This document shows positions 38,336 through 47,764 of a DNA stretch of 64,000 nucleotides, one piece after another. The DNA comes from an uncultured Sulfitobacter sp. (GTDB lineage: Bacteria > Pseudomonadota > Alphaproteobacteria > Rhodobacterales > Rhodobacteraceae). The notes beneath the pieces were generated by a model that ran no database searches, was not told where the DNA came from, and was given only the letters and a program-made list of their open reading frames with translations. Every line of letters begins with the position of its first letter. Position 1 is the first letter of the stretch. The translations under genes were made by a program, and so were the position numbers. The stretch is from positions 744,001-808,000 of the forward strand of contig NZ_CANMQS010000001.1 of the NCBI RefSeq assembly GCF_947500075.1, read 5' to 3'.

Positions 38336-39586
38336 TCACCCGACAACCTCAGCCGTCTCCACCACCGCATGCAGCAGCACATCCGCGCCCGCCATGGCCC
38401 ATTCCTTCGAAATCTCTTCCGCCTCGTTATGGCTCAAACCATCCACGCAGGGACACATCACCATCGCCGTCGGTGCCACCCTGTTGATCCAGCAGGCATC
38501 ATGACCCGCCCCGGAAATCAGGTTCATGTGGGAATACCCAAGCCGCTCCGCCGCATCCCGCACGGCAGACACACAGCCCTCATCAAAGGTCACCGGATCA
38601 AACCCGCCAACCTTCTCGAACGCCACCTCAAGCCCCATTTCATCGGCAATCTTCTGCCCCTCAATGCGCAGCCGCTTCTCCATATCCTCGATCACGCTCA
38701 GATCAGGGGACCGGAAATCAACCGTGAACACCACCCGTCCGGGGATCACGTTGCGGGAGTTCGGATAGACATCAATATGCCCCGCGGCCCCCACCGCATG
38801 GGGCGCATGCCTCCAAGCGATCTCGTCCACCTTCTCCAACATCCGCGCCATGCCCAGACCGGCATTCCTGCGCATCGGCATCGGCGTGGAACCGGTATGC
38901 GAATCCCGCCCCGTCACCGTCACCTGCGTCCAGCTCAAGCCCTGCCCATGGGTCACCACGCCAACGTCAACGCCCTCGGCTTCCAAAATCGGGCCCTGCT
39001 CAATATGCAACTCAAAGAACGCATGCATCTTGCGCGCGCCCACTTCTTCTTCCCCCCGCCAGCCGATGCGTTTGAGCTCATCGCCAAAGGCCTTGCCCTC
39101 CGCATCCGTCTGCGCGTAGGCCCAATCCTGCGTGTGCACGCCCGCAAACACACCCGAAGACAGCATCGCGGGCGCGTATCTTGTCCCCTCTTCATTGGTG
39201 AAATTCGTGGCCACAATCGGGTGCCTGGTCTTGATGCCCAGATCATTCAGCGTCCGGATCAATTCCAGCCCCGCCAGCACCCCCAGCACACCGTCATATT
39301 TGCCCCCCGTCGGCTGCGTATCCAGATGCGAGCCCACATAGACCGGCAGCGCATCGGGGTCGGTGCCCTCACGACGGGCAAACATGTTGCCCATCTGATC
39401 AAGGCCCATGGAACACCCCGCCTCCTCGCACCAGCACTGAAACAACGCCCGCCCCTCGGCGTCCTCATCGGTCAACGTCTGGCGGTTGTTGCCACCGGCA
39501 ACACCGGGGCCGATCTTGGCCATCTCCATCAGGCTGTCCCACAAACGGTCCGGGTTGATCTTGAGGTTCTGGCCGGGCGCGCTCAT
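38336..39586 (-). CDS. Zn-dependent amidohydrolase (beta-ureidopropionase / N-carbamoyl-beta-alanine amidohydrolase family)
   Basis: GSHLDTQPTGGKYDGVLGVLAGLE; FTNEEGTRYAPAMLSSGVFAG; M20-type hydrolase beside dihydropyrimidinase. Confidence 0.92.
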   Translation of the reverse strand: MSAPGQNLKINPDRLWDSLMEMAKIGPGVAGGNNRQTLTDEDAEGRALFQCWCEEAGCSMGLDQMGNMFARREGTDPDALPVYVGSHLDTQPTGGKYDGVLGVLAGLELIRTLNDLGIKTRHPIVATNFTNEEGTRYAPAMLSSGVFAGVHTQDWAYAQTDAEGKAFGDELKRIGWRGEEEVGARKMHAFFELHIEQGPILEAEGVDVGVVTHGQGLSWTQVTVTGRDSHTGSTPMPMRRNAGLGMARMLEKVDEIAWRHAPHAVGAAGHIDVYPNSRNVIPGRVVFTVDFRSPDLSVIEDMEKRLRIEGQKIADEMGLEVAFEKVGGFDPVTFDEGCVSAVRDAAERLGYSHMNLISGAGHDACWINRVAPTAMVMCPCVDGLSHNEAEEISKEWAMAGADVLLHAVVETAEVVG

Positions 39587-39625
39587 GGCTGGCTCCTTTA
39601 TCAGGCTGGCGTCTTCGCAAAAAAT

Positions 39626-39641
39626 TTTACCATTTGGTAAA
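39626..39641. promoter_or_regulatory. RutR-like operator 1, TTTACCA-TT-TGGTAAA
   Basis: Perfect 7-bp arms; between the amidohydrolase gene and the divergent rutR-like gene. Confidence 0.7.
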
Positions 39642-39748
39642 TACACGATTGCGGTTAGGGTTGCCTCTGTCAAGAACTGCTTTATGGCCTTCGGGCAAGC
39701 TTAACCGATCTGCCCTTTTCTGCGGCACGTGCACCGGAAAGACCCTGC

Positions 39749-40384
39749 GTGACCAAACAGACACCCCCGGCCAAGAAACCCAGCCGCATCCAGACGCGCA
39801 ACCGCAAAATGATCCTGGACGCCGCGCTGGAGGTTTTTTCCCGCCACGGCTACCGGGGCACCACGCTGGACCAGATCGCCGCAGAGGCCGGGATCAGCAA
39901 ACCCAACATCCTCTATTACTTCGACGGCAAGGAAGACATCCACGTCACCCTGCTGAACCGCCTGATGGAAAGCTGGCTGGATCCGATGATCAAGCTGGAC
40001 GCCGCAGGCGATCCGCGCAGCGAAATCCTCAGTTACGTGCAGCGCAAACTGGACATGGCCCGCGACCTGCCACAGGAGAGCCGCCTGTTTGCCGGTGAGA
40101 TCCTGCAAGGCGCGCCGCGCATGTCGCCGCATCTCGAACGCCACCTCAAGCCGCTGTTTGACGAAAAATGCGCACTGATCCAGCGCTGGATCGACCAGGG
40201 CGCGCTGCCGCCGCTAGACCCGCAGCACCTGATCTTCTCCATCTGGGCCACCACACAGCACTACGCCGACTTTGACGCACAGGTCCAGGTGCTGGCATCC
40301 CACGCCAGTGATACCCACGCGCAGGCCAGCGCCCACCTCGCCCAGATGTTCGGCGCACTGCTTGCGCTGCCCAAAACACCCTGA
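39749..40384 (+). CDS. rutR: TetR family regulator, RutR-like
   Basis: TetR HTH (GYRGTTLDQIAAEAGISKPNILYYFDGKEDIHV) and RutR-type C-terminus (SRLFAGEILQGAPRM...LDPQHLIFSIWATTQHYADFDAQVQVL). Confidence 0.88.
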   Translation: MTKQTPPAKKPSRIQTRNRKMILDAALEVFSRHGYRGTTLDQIAAEAGISKPNILYYFDGKEDIHVTLLNRLMESWLDPMIKLDAAGDPRSEILSYVQRKLDMARDLPQESRLFAGEILQGAPRMSPHLERHLKPLFDEKCALIQRWIDQGALPPLDPQHLIFSIWATTQHYADFDAQVQVLASHASDTHAQASAHLAQMFGALLALPKTP

Positions 40385-40491
40385 GCGTTAACCTTTTGGA
40401 TCGAAGCCTGACGCGCGTTAGCACTCTGTTAACACCTCCCCCGCAAATTTGACGCGGGTGGTGGGCTCCCTCGCAATCGACAGGAGCAGAC

Positions 40492-40917
40492 ATGAGTGTA
40501 CTTTTGCTGACAAATCCCTACGCCTCGCAGGCGCAACCGCCAACCCTGGGCAGCCTGTCCACCGGGTTTGAGGCGCCGGGCACCCTGACCCCGCAGGCCG
40601 TCACCCCAACCGAAAGCAGCGCGGACACCCGCAACAGCGGATCGTCCACATCCTATGACGGCAGCGGCGCCGGTGCCGGAGGGGCGGCTGCGCAACAGCC
40701 CCTGAAACAGGACGCGGCAACCGCCCGGCCCATTGATGCCACACCCCGCTCCATCGTGACCGCACAGGCCGAAAGCGCGGCACAAACAGCAGAACCCGTG
40801 CGTGCCGAACCACCCGCAGACCCGCCGGAGATCGTAGACATGGCAGAAAAGACACGTCAGCGGGCGCAGGAAATGCCCCTGCCCCTGCCCACACTGCCGT
40901 TTCTGATGCGGGCCTGA
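40492..40917 (+). CDS. hypothetical low-complexity protein
   Basis: 141-aa ORF with RBS (CAGGAGCAGAC); Ala/Thr/Pro-rich. Confidence 0.55.
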   Translation: MSVLLLTNPYASQAQPPTLGSLSTGFEAPGTLTPQAVTPTESSADTRNSGSSTSYDGSGAGAGGAAAQQPLKQDAATARPIDATPRSIVTAQAESAAQTAEPVRAEPPADPPEIVDMAEKTRQRAQEMPLPLPTLPFLMRA

Positions 40918-40936
40918 TCAGACCCGCATCACAACA

Positions 40937-42241
40937 CTACTCCGCAGCCTTCGCTGCCGGATTGTTGGGGTGGGTTGTCCAGTTGGCATACTCCGGCTGG
41001 ACAACCTTGCCCGTGCGGGGATCCACCGCACCGGGCGTCATCGCCTCCATGGTGATGCAGTCCTCCACCGGGCAGACATTCACACACAAGTTACAGGCCA
41101 CACATTCTTCGTCGATCACCGTAAACGTGCGGTCCTCCGACATCGCAATCGCCTGATGTGAGGTATCCTCGCAAGCCGCAAAACACCGCCCGCAGGAAAT
41201 GCACAGGTCCTGATTGATCACCGCCTTGGCCACGTAATTGAGGTTCAGATACTGCCAGTCGGTGACATTGGGCACCGCAGCACCCTTGAAATCCGCAATG
41301 CTGGTGTGCCCCTTCTCATCCATCCATTCGGACAGACCGCTGATCATCTCCTGCACCACCTTGAACCCATAGGTCATCGCTGCCGTGCAGACCTGCACAT
41401 TGCCGCAGCCCAGCGTGATGAACTCCGCCGCATCACGCCACGTCGTGATGCCACCAATGCCGGAGATTTCCATCCCCCGCGTGTGCTCCCCGCGCGCAAT
41501 CTCCGACACCATCGACATGGCAATCGGTTTGACCGCCGGGCCGCAATAGCCGCCGTGCGAGCCCTTGCCGTCAATCGACGGCTCAGGCGACATCGTGTCG
41601 AGGTTCACGGAGGTGATCGAATTGATCGTATTGATCAGGCTCACCGCATCCGCGCCGCCCGCGCGCGCCGCTGCCGCAGGTTTGGTGATATCGGTGATGT
41701 TCGGCGTTAGCTTAACGATGACAGGTTTCGAGTAATACTGCTTGCACCACCGCGTCACCATCTCGATGTACTCGGGCACCTGCCCCACAGCAGCGCCCAT
41801 CCCCCGCTCGCTCATCCCGTGCGGACAGCCAAAGTTCAGCTCAATCCCATCCGCGCCCGTGTCCTCCACCAGCGGCAGGATCGCCTTCCACGCGGCTTCC
41901 TCACAAGGCACCATGATCGATACGATCATCGCGCGGTCCGGGTAATCGGCCTTCACGCGTTTGATCTCTTCCAGATTGGTGTAGAGGTCGCGGTCAGTGA
42001 TCAGCTCAATGTTGTTGAGCCCCAACAACCGCCGATCCGCCCCATAGATCGCGCCGTACCGCGGCCCGTTCACATTCACGACCGGAGGCCCCTCGGACCC
42101 CAGCGTCTTCCACACAACACCGCCCCAGCCCGCATCAAATGCGCGGCGGACGTTGTATTCCTTGTCCGTCGGCGGGGCCGAGGCCAGCCAGAACGGGTTT
42201 GGGGATTTAATGCCCAGAAAGTCAGTTGTCAGGTCAGCCAT
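40937..42241 (-). CDS. preA: NAD-dependent dihydropyrimidine dehydrogenase subunit PreA
   Basis: DHOD-like barrel (FGCPHGMSERGMGAAVGQVPEY) plus C-terminal 2x[4Fe-4S] ferredoxin (CISCGRCFAACEDTSH...CVACNLCVNVCPVEDCI). Confidence 0.95.
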   Translation of the reverse strand: MADLTTDFLGIKSPNPFWLASAPPTDKEYNVRRAFDAGWGGVVWKTLGSEGPPVVNVNGPRYGAIYGADRRLLGLNNIELITDRDLYTNLEEIKRVKADYPDRAMIVSIMVPCEEAAWKAILPLVEDTGADGIELNFGCPHGMSERGMGAAVGQVPEYIEMVTRWCKQYYSKPVIVKLTPNITDITKPAAAARAGGADAVSLINTINSITSVNLDTMSPEPSIDGKGSHGGYCGPAVKPIAMSMVSEIARGEHTRGMEISGIGGITTWRDAAEFITLGCGNVQVCTAAMTYGFKVVQEMISGLSEWMDEKGHTSIADFKGAAVPNVTDWQYLNLNYVAKAVINQDLCISCGRCFAACEDTSHQAIAMSEDRTFTVIDEECVACNLCVNVCPVEDCITMEAMTPGAVDPRTGKVVQPEYANWTTHPNNPAAKAAE

Positions 42242-42253
42242 AGTGCCACTCCT

Positions 42254-42278
42254 CGTAGGATGGGTGATTTCACCCATC
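42254..42278 (+). repeat. REP element R4 (CGTAGGATGGGTGATTTCACCCATC) in the preT-preA junction
   Basis: Same GTAG-headed palindrome as R1/R6; contains the preT stop codon (42270-42272). Confidence 0.85.
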
Positions 42279-43601
42279 ATCCCCCATCAAAACCCGGTGC
42301 ATGTCTTCCGCCGCATCGCGCCCTTCGGCCACGGCCGTCACCGTCAGGTCATCACCGCCTGACGCGCAATCCCCGCCAGCCCAGACATCATCCACGGATG
42401 TCCGCCCATTGGCATCCACCTTGATCTTGCGCCCGTCCAGCACGGGCAATCCCTCACCCTCCAGCGTCTGGCCAATCGCCTTGAACACCTGATCCGCCGC
42501 CAGCTTGAGCGTCTGGCCCGTGCCCTGCATCGCATCATCGACGTACTCAAATTCAATCTCCCGCACCGCGCCATTGCCATGCACCGCAACCGGCACCGCA
42601 TGGGTCACGATCCGCACGCCTTTGGAGGCCGCCAGATCCTGCTCGAACACGCTCGCATTCATCCGGTCCCGCCCGCGCCGGTAGACCAGCGTCACGTTCA
42701 GCGCGCCCAACAACTTGGCCTGCACCGCTGCATCCACCGCCGTCATGCCACCGCCGATCACCACCACATCGCGCCCAATCGGCACCTGTGCCACATCGGA
42801 CGCCTGCCGCAGCTCCGCGATAAAATCCACCGCGTCGGAGACACCGTCCTTATCCTCGCCTTCGGCACCCAGCGCGTTCACACCCGCCAGACCAATCCCC
42901 AGGAACACCGCGTCATAAACCGCGCGCAGCCCGTCCAGCTTCACACCATCGCCCAGCGCCAAGCCATGTTTGATCTCGATCCCGCCGATCTTGAGCAGCC
43001 AATCCACTTCGGCCTGGGCAAACCCGTCCGGTGTCTTGTAGGCCGCGATCCCGTATTCATTCAGCCCACCGGGCTTGGGCCGCGCATCATGCACCACCAC
43101 GTCATGGCCCAGCATCGCCAGCCGGTGTGCGCAGGCCAGCCCTGCGGGCCCCGCGCCAACCACGGCAATCCTCTTGCCCGTTGTCGCGCCCCGGCTGAAA
43201 GGATGGATGCCCTGCGCCTGCAAATGATCCGTCGCATAACGCTGCAACTGCCCGATCAGCACCGGCTTGCCTTCGGCCGCCTCCCGCACACAGGCTTCTT
43301 CGCATAAGGTCTCTGTCGGGCAGACGCGCGCGCACATGCCGCCCATGATGTTCTGGGTCAGGATCGTCTTGGCCGCCGCATCCGGCGTGCCCGTGGCGAT
43401 CTGGCGAATGAACAGCGGAATGTCGATGTCCGTCGGACAAGCCGTGATGCAGGGCGCGTCATGGCAGAAATAGCACCGGTCTGCGGCCACCAAGGCCTCA
43501 TGCCCGTCAAGCGCGGGATGCAGATCTGAAAACTGCGCCTCATACGCCGCGGCGGGCAGACGGCCCGGCATTACCCCTGGTTGAAACACATCTGACGACA
43601 T
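42270..43601 (-). CDS. preT: NAD(P)-dependent oxidoreductase, dihydropyrimidine dehydrogenase subunit PreT
   Basis: CYFCHDAPCITACPTDIDIPLFI; VVGAGPAGLACAHRLAMLGHDVVV; VVIGGGMTAVDAA; start 43601 or 43616. Confidence 0.94.
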   Translation of the reverse strand: MSSDVFQPGVMPGRLPAAAYEAQFSDLHPALDGHEALVAADRCYFCHDAPCITACPTDIDIPLFIRQIATGTPDAAAKTILTQNIMGGMCARVCPTETLCEEACVREAAEGKPVLIGQLQRYATDHLQAQGIHPFSRGATTGKRIAVVGAGPAGLACAHRLAMLGHDVVVHDARPKPGGLNEYGIAAYKTPDGFAQAEVDWLLKIGGIEIKHGLALGDGVKLDGLRAVYDAVFLGIGLAGVNALGAEGEDKDGVSDAVDFIAELRQASDVAQVPIGRDVVVIGGGMTAVDAAVQAKLLGALNVTLVYRRGRDRMNASVFEQDLAASKGVRIVTHAVPVAVHGNGAVREIEFEYVDDAMQGTGQTLKLAADQVFKAIGQTLEGEGLPVLDGRKIKVDANGRTSVDDVWAGGDCASGGDDLTVTAVAEGRDAAEDMHRVLMGDDG

Positions 43602-43651
43602 CTGACGCACCCTCATGCTTGCTGGATGGTCAAACGCTCTCACGGATCAAA

Positions 43652-43673
43652 AATTTTATCAACTGGTAAAATT
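43652..43673. promoter_or_regulatory. RutR-like operator 2, AATTTTATCA-AC-TGGTAAAATT
   Basis: 9/10 symmetric arms, core ATCA-nn-TGGT, just upstream of preT. Confidence 0.65.
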
Positions 43674-43887
43674 ATTGCAGTTTTGCGAAGTTTGCGCTGC
43701 AAAGCGCCAATTGGGACGGTGGCGCAGGGTAAATATCTTGCGAAAAACACGCCTTTCGGCCACTATGTCGGCGCTGCACGAAAGAATTTCGACACCACCT
43801 GCCTGAGGGCCACTGGGCCGAAGACACATTCGTCCACGCCACGCTGCCGCATACTGCGGGCAGACCTAAGACAGGAGAAATGGGGTC

Positions 43888-44094
43888 ATGGCAACTGGCA
43901 CCGTGAAATGGTTCAACACGACAAAAGGCTACGGCTTTATCGCGCCCGATGGCGGCGGCAAGGATGTATTTGTCCACATCTCTGCGGTTGAACGCGCAGG
44001 TCTGACCGGGCTTGCAGACAACCAGAAGGTCACCTTCGACATCGAAGCGGGCCGGGACGGGCGCGAAAGCGCGGCGAACATCGCACTGGCCTGA
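43888..44094 (+). CDS. cspA: cold-shock protein (paralog of 16918-17124)
   Basis: [38 protein letters not shown]; differs from the other copy at 5 of 68 residues. Confidence 0.95.
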   Translation: MATGTVKWFNTTKGYGFIAPDGGGKDVFVHISAVERAGLTGLADNQKVTFDIEAGRDGRESAANIALA

Positions 44095-44179
44095 CACAAG
44101 GCCGACCAAAGCCTGAGTTTTTTGAGGCGGACGCTGCGGCGTCCGCTTCTGTGTCTGACACCCCCGCTGAAAGCCGCCC

Positions 44180-44773
44180 ATGCCCAAGACCATTGCAATC
44201 GTGATTTTCGACCATGCCGAAGAGATGGATTTTGTCGGTCCCTGGGAAACGCTGGGCGCCGCCGCTGAGAAAGACCCCGACTGGCAGGTTATTCTGGTGG
44301 CCGAGACACCCGATCCCGTCACCTGCGAGAAAGGCATGTGCGTCTTTCCCACCCATACCTACGCCGACATCCCCACGCCTGATGTCATCATCGTGCCGGG
44401 GGGCGACGGGGCTAAGGAACAGCTGGAGAACCCCGCCACCGTGCAATGGCTCCAGACCGCTGCCCCCACCTGCACCTGGATCACCAGCGTCTGCACCGGC
44501 ACCTTCCTGCTGGTGGGCGCGGGCCTGACAACAGGCCGACGTGTCACCACGCATCATTGGTTCCTCAAGGAGCTGCGCGACACCACCGATGCCAATGTGG
44601 TCGAAGGCGTCCGCGTCCTGCGGGATGGCAACCTTGTGACCGCAGGCGGGGTGACCTCCGGCATTGAAATGTCGCTGTGGCTGGTCGAACAGATCTGGGG
44701 CGCGGCACATCTGGACTACGTCAAAGGCTACATCGCCTATGACACCCCACCCCGCACCGTGATGGAGGTGTGA
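44180..44773 (+). CDS. DJ-1/PfpI family protein
   Basis: IAIVIFDHAEEMDFVGPWETL...WITSVCTGTFLLVGAGLTTGRRVTTHHW. Confidence 0.92.
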   Translation: MPKTIAIVIFDHAEEMDFVGPWETLGAAAEKDPDWQVILVAETPDPVTCEKGMCVFPTHTYADIPTPDVIIVPGGDGAKEQLENPATVQWLQTAAPTCTWITSVCTGTFLLVGAGLTTGRRVTTHHWFLKELRDTTDANVVEGVRVLRDGNLVTAGGVTSGIEMSLWLVEQIWGAAHLDYVKGYIAYDTPPRTVMEV

Positions 44774-44870
44774 GGGGCCGCACAGGCTGCCCGCTGCCGC
44801 AATCGGTGCGCAGGGCGCCCCTCGCGCAAACCACCCTTGCAAACCCCGCAATCCTTCGTAGGTTTCCACT

Positions 44871-45437
44871 ATGACGGAAAACACTGACAGTATCTTAAAT
44901 GCCCTGCCGCGCCGGCTGAAAGAAGCCCGCAAGGCGCAAGGCCTCTCCCTTGATGCAACGGCGAACCTCAGCGGCGTGTCGCGCTCCATGGTCAGCCAGA
45001 TTGAGCGGGGCGAAAGCAGCCCGACCATCGCGACCCTGTGGAACCTGACCCGCGCGCTGAACGTCGATTTTGCCGGCCTCATGGCGCAGGGCGAAAGGGG
45101 CGACAGGATTGACGTCCTACAGGCCGCAGAGGTCCCCACGATTGAGAACATGGGCAAAGGCTGCCGCATCGCGATCCTCTCTCCGCCCGAGGAGGCAGGC
45201 GGGCATGAGGTCTATGACATCTCCTTTCAGACGGGCGGTTCTCTCAGCAGCCAGCCGCATGCGCGCGGCGCGGTGGAGCAACTGACCGTGTTGGAAGGCC
45301 GCATCCGGATCATGTCCGGCACGGCGGACAGCATCCTGTCCATGGGCGACACCGCCCGCTATGCGGCGGACGTCCCCCATGAAATCACCGCCGTGGACGG
45401 CGCAGCCCGCGTGTTTCTGATCGTGAAATCAAGCTGA
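44871..45437 (+). CDS. XRE family transcriptional regulator with C-terminal cupin domain
   Basis: HTH LKEARKAQGLSLDATANLSGVSRSMVSQIERGESSPTIATLWNL plus cupin-type C-terminus. Confidence 0.93.
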   Translation: MTENTDSILNALPRRLKEARKAQGLSLDATANLSGVSRSMVSQIERGESSPTIATLWNLTRALNVDFAGLMAQGERGDRIDVLQAAEVPTIENMGKGCRIAILSPPEEAGGHEVYDISFQTGGSLSSQPHARGAVEQLTVLEGRIRIMSGTADSILSMGDTARYAADVPHEITAVDGAARVFLIVKSS

Positions 45438-45460
45438 TGGCGATTTAGCGGAAATCTGTA

Positions 45461-45505
45461 TGTCATAACGGAATTTATCATTGCGGAAATCCATCCGTTA
45501 TGACA
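45461..45505. promoter_or_regulatory. 12-bp perfect inverted repeat, candidate operator of kbl-tdh
   Basis: TGTCATAACGGA (45461-45472) / TCCGTTATGACA (45494-45505). Confidence 0.7.
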
Positions 45506-45534
45506 GATACGGGGGGCGTCAGAGGAGTCGTCCC

Positions 45535-46722
45535 ATGCCCGATCCGTTTCTTGCCCATATCAATGATACACTGGCCCAGATCACATCTGATGGCCTCCAT
45601 AAACGCGAACGCCTGATCACCTCTGAACAGGCGGGCACGGTCACCGTCGGGGCGCGTGAGGTCATCAACCTGTGTGCCAACAACTACCTTGGCCTCGCCA
45701 ACCACCCCGCCCTGATCACGGCGGCAAAAAACGCGATGGACGCCCATGGTTACGGCATGGCCAGCGTCCGCTTCATCTGTGGCACGCAGGACATCCACCG
45801 CGACCTCGAACAGCGCCTCGCGCGCTTTCTGGGGATGGACGACGCGATCCTCTTTGCCGCGTGCTTTGACGCCAATGGGGGGCTCTTTGAACCGCTCCTG
45901 GGCCCTGAAGATGCAATCATCTCGGACAGCCTGAACCACGCCTCGATCATTGATGGCATCCGGCTGTGCAAGGCGCAGCGCTACCGCTATGCCAACAACG
46001 ATATGGCCGCACTGGAAGGCTGCCTGAAAGAGGCCAGAGCCGCCGGCGCGCGCCACATCATGATCGCCACCGACGGCGTGTTCTCAATGGATGGCACCTT
46101 GGCTGATCTGCCGGGCATACGGGCGCTGGCGGACCAATATGACGCGATTGTCATGGTGGATGACTGCCATGCCACCGGCTTCATGGGGCCGCGTGGCGCG
46201 GGAACGCCGGATCACTTCGACACCTCCGTTGATATCCTGACCGGCACGCTGGGCAAAGCCCTTGGCGGCGCGATTGGCGGCTATATCGCAGGCCCCCAGC
46301 CTGTGATTGATCTGCTGCGGCAACGCGCCCGGCCCTATCTCTTCTCAAATTCGCTGCCCCCCGCCGTGGTGGCTGCCGGAATTGAAGCCATCCAGCTGGT
46401 CGAAGACGGGGCCGCCCTGCGCGCACAGCTGTTCAAAAACACCGCCTATTGGCGCGCCGGACTGACCAAACTGGGCTTTGACCTTTTGCCGGGGGAGCAT
46501 CCGATTGTGCCGGTGATGCTGGGCGATGCCAATCTGGCGCAGGACATGGCCGCCAAGCTGTTTGAGGAAGGCGTGCTTGTCTCCGGTTTCTTCTTTCCGG
46601 TTGTCCCCCATGGTCAGGCCCGCATCCGTACCCAGATGAACGCGCGTCTCAGCACCGCTGACCTCGACCACGCGCTGGCGGCTTTCGGCAAAGCGGGCCG
46701 TGCCTTGGAGCTGATTCCATGA
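45535..46722 (+). CDS. kbl: glycine C-acetyltransferase (2-amino-3-ketobutyrate CoA ligase)
   Basis: [58 protein letters not shown]. Confidence 0.95.
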   Translation: MPDPFLAHINDTLAQITSDGLHKRERLITSEQAGTVTVGAREVINLCANNYLGLANHPALITAAKNAMDAHGYGMASVRFICGTQDIHRDLEQRLARFLGMDDAILFAACFDANGGLFEPLLGPEDAIISDSLNHASIIDGIRLCKAQRYRYANNDMAALEGCLKEARAAGARHIMIATDGVFSMDGTLADLPGIRALADQYDAIVMVDDCHATGFMGPRGAGTPDHFDTSVDILTGTLGKALGGAIGGYIAGPQPVIDLLRQRARPYLFSNSLPPAVVAAGIEAIQLVEDGAALRAQLFKNTAYWRAGLTKLGFDLLPGEHPIVPVMLGDANLAQDMAAKLFEEGVLVSGFFFPVVPHGQARIRTQMNARLSTADLDHALAAFGKAGRALELIP

Positions 46723-47762
46723 TCCCCAACACCATGACCGCGCTGGCCAAAACGAAACCTGCCGAAGGGCTGTGGCAGATCAACGCCCCGGTGCCGGAAA
46801 TCGGGCCGGAGGACGTGCTGATCAGCATCAACATGACCGGGATTTGCGGCACCGACATTCACATCTGGAACTGGGACGACTGGGCCGCCGCCACCGTCCC
46901 GGTGCCCATGATCACCGGCCATGAATTCGCCGGAGAGATCGTGGACATGGGCCGCAACGTGACCGGCCTGACGCGCGGCCAGCGCTGCTCGGGCGAAGGG
47001 CACCTGATCGGCACGGAAAGCCGCCAGTCACGGGCCGGCAAGTTCCACCTGGATCCCGGCACGCGCGGGATCGGCGTGAATGAACAGGGCGCCTTTGCCC
47101 AATATCTCAGGCTGCCCGCGTTCAATGTGGTGCCCCTGCCGGATGATATCCCCGATGAGATCGGCGCCATCCTCGACCCGCTCGGCAACGCGGTGCACAC
47201 AGCGCTCAGCTTTGACTTGCTGAGCGAGGATGTCCTGATCACCGGCGCAGGCCCCATCGGCATCATGGCCGCAGCCGTCGCCCGCCATGCCGGGGCGCGC
47301 AATGTCGTGCTGACCGACATCAACGCAGACCGCCTGACGCTGGCCGAACATGTGGTGCCCAGCGTGCGCACCGTGAACGTGGCTGAGGAAGACCTCAACG
47401 ACGTCGCCCATCAGCTTGGCCTGACCGAAGGCTTTGACGTCGGGCTTGAAATGTCCGGCAGTCAGGCAGCACTCGACCAGATGGTCGAAGCGCTGGTGAT
47501 GGGCGGCAAGATCGCCCTGCTGGGCATTCCGCCCGGTCAATCTCCCGTCAACTGGAGCAGCATCGTCTTCAAGGCGATCACCATCAAAGGCGTCTACGGT
47601 CGGGAGATGTTTGAAACCTGGTACAAGATGATTGCCATGCTGCAAAACGGGTTGGACGTCAGCCGTGTGATCACCCATCGCTACGACGTGGCCGATTTCG
47701 CCGAAGGGTTCGCGCAGATGAAATCAGGCCGCTCCGGCAAGGTGGTGCTGAACTGGCGCTAG
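46719..47762 (+). CDS. tdh: L-threonine 3-dehydrogenase
   Basis: [28 protein letters not shown]; overlaps kbl by 4 nt. Confidence 0.95.
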   Translation: MIPNTMTALAKTKPAEGLWQINAPVPEIGPEDVLISINMTGICGTDIHIWNWDDWAAATVPVPMITGHEFAGEIVDMGRNVTGLTRGQRCSGEGHLIGTESRQSRAGKFHLDPGTRGIGVNEQGAFAQYLRLPAFNVVPLPDDIPDEIGAILDPLGNAVHTALSFDLLSEDVLITGAGPIGIMAAAVARHAGARNVVLTDINADRLTLAEHVVPSVRTVNVAEEDLNDVAHQLGLTEGFDVGLEMSGSQAALDQMVEALVMGGKIALLGIPPGQSPVNWSSIVFKAITIKGVYGREMFETWYKMIAMLQNGLDVSRVITHRYDVADFAEGFAQMKSGRSGKVVLNWR

Positions 47763-47764
47763 GG

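Noticed and set aside
36952-38487. 511-aa ORF on + strand opposite dihydropyrimidinase
   Set aside because: Antisense shadow ORF; no domain, Arg/His-rich.
38081-39640. 519-aa ORF on + strand opposite the amidohydrolase gene
   Set aside because: Antisense shadow ORF with low-complexity composition; the - strand gene is unambiguous.
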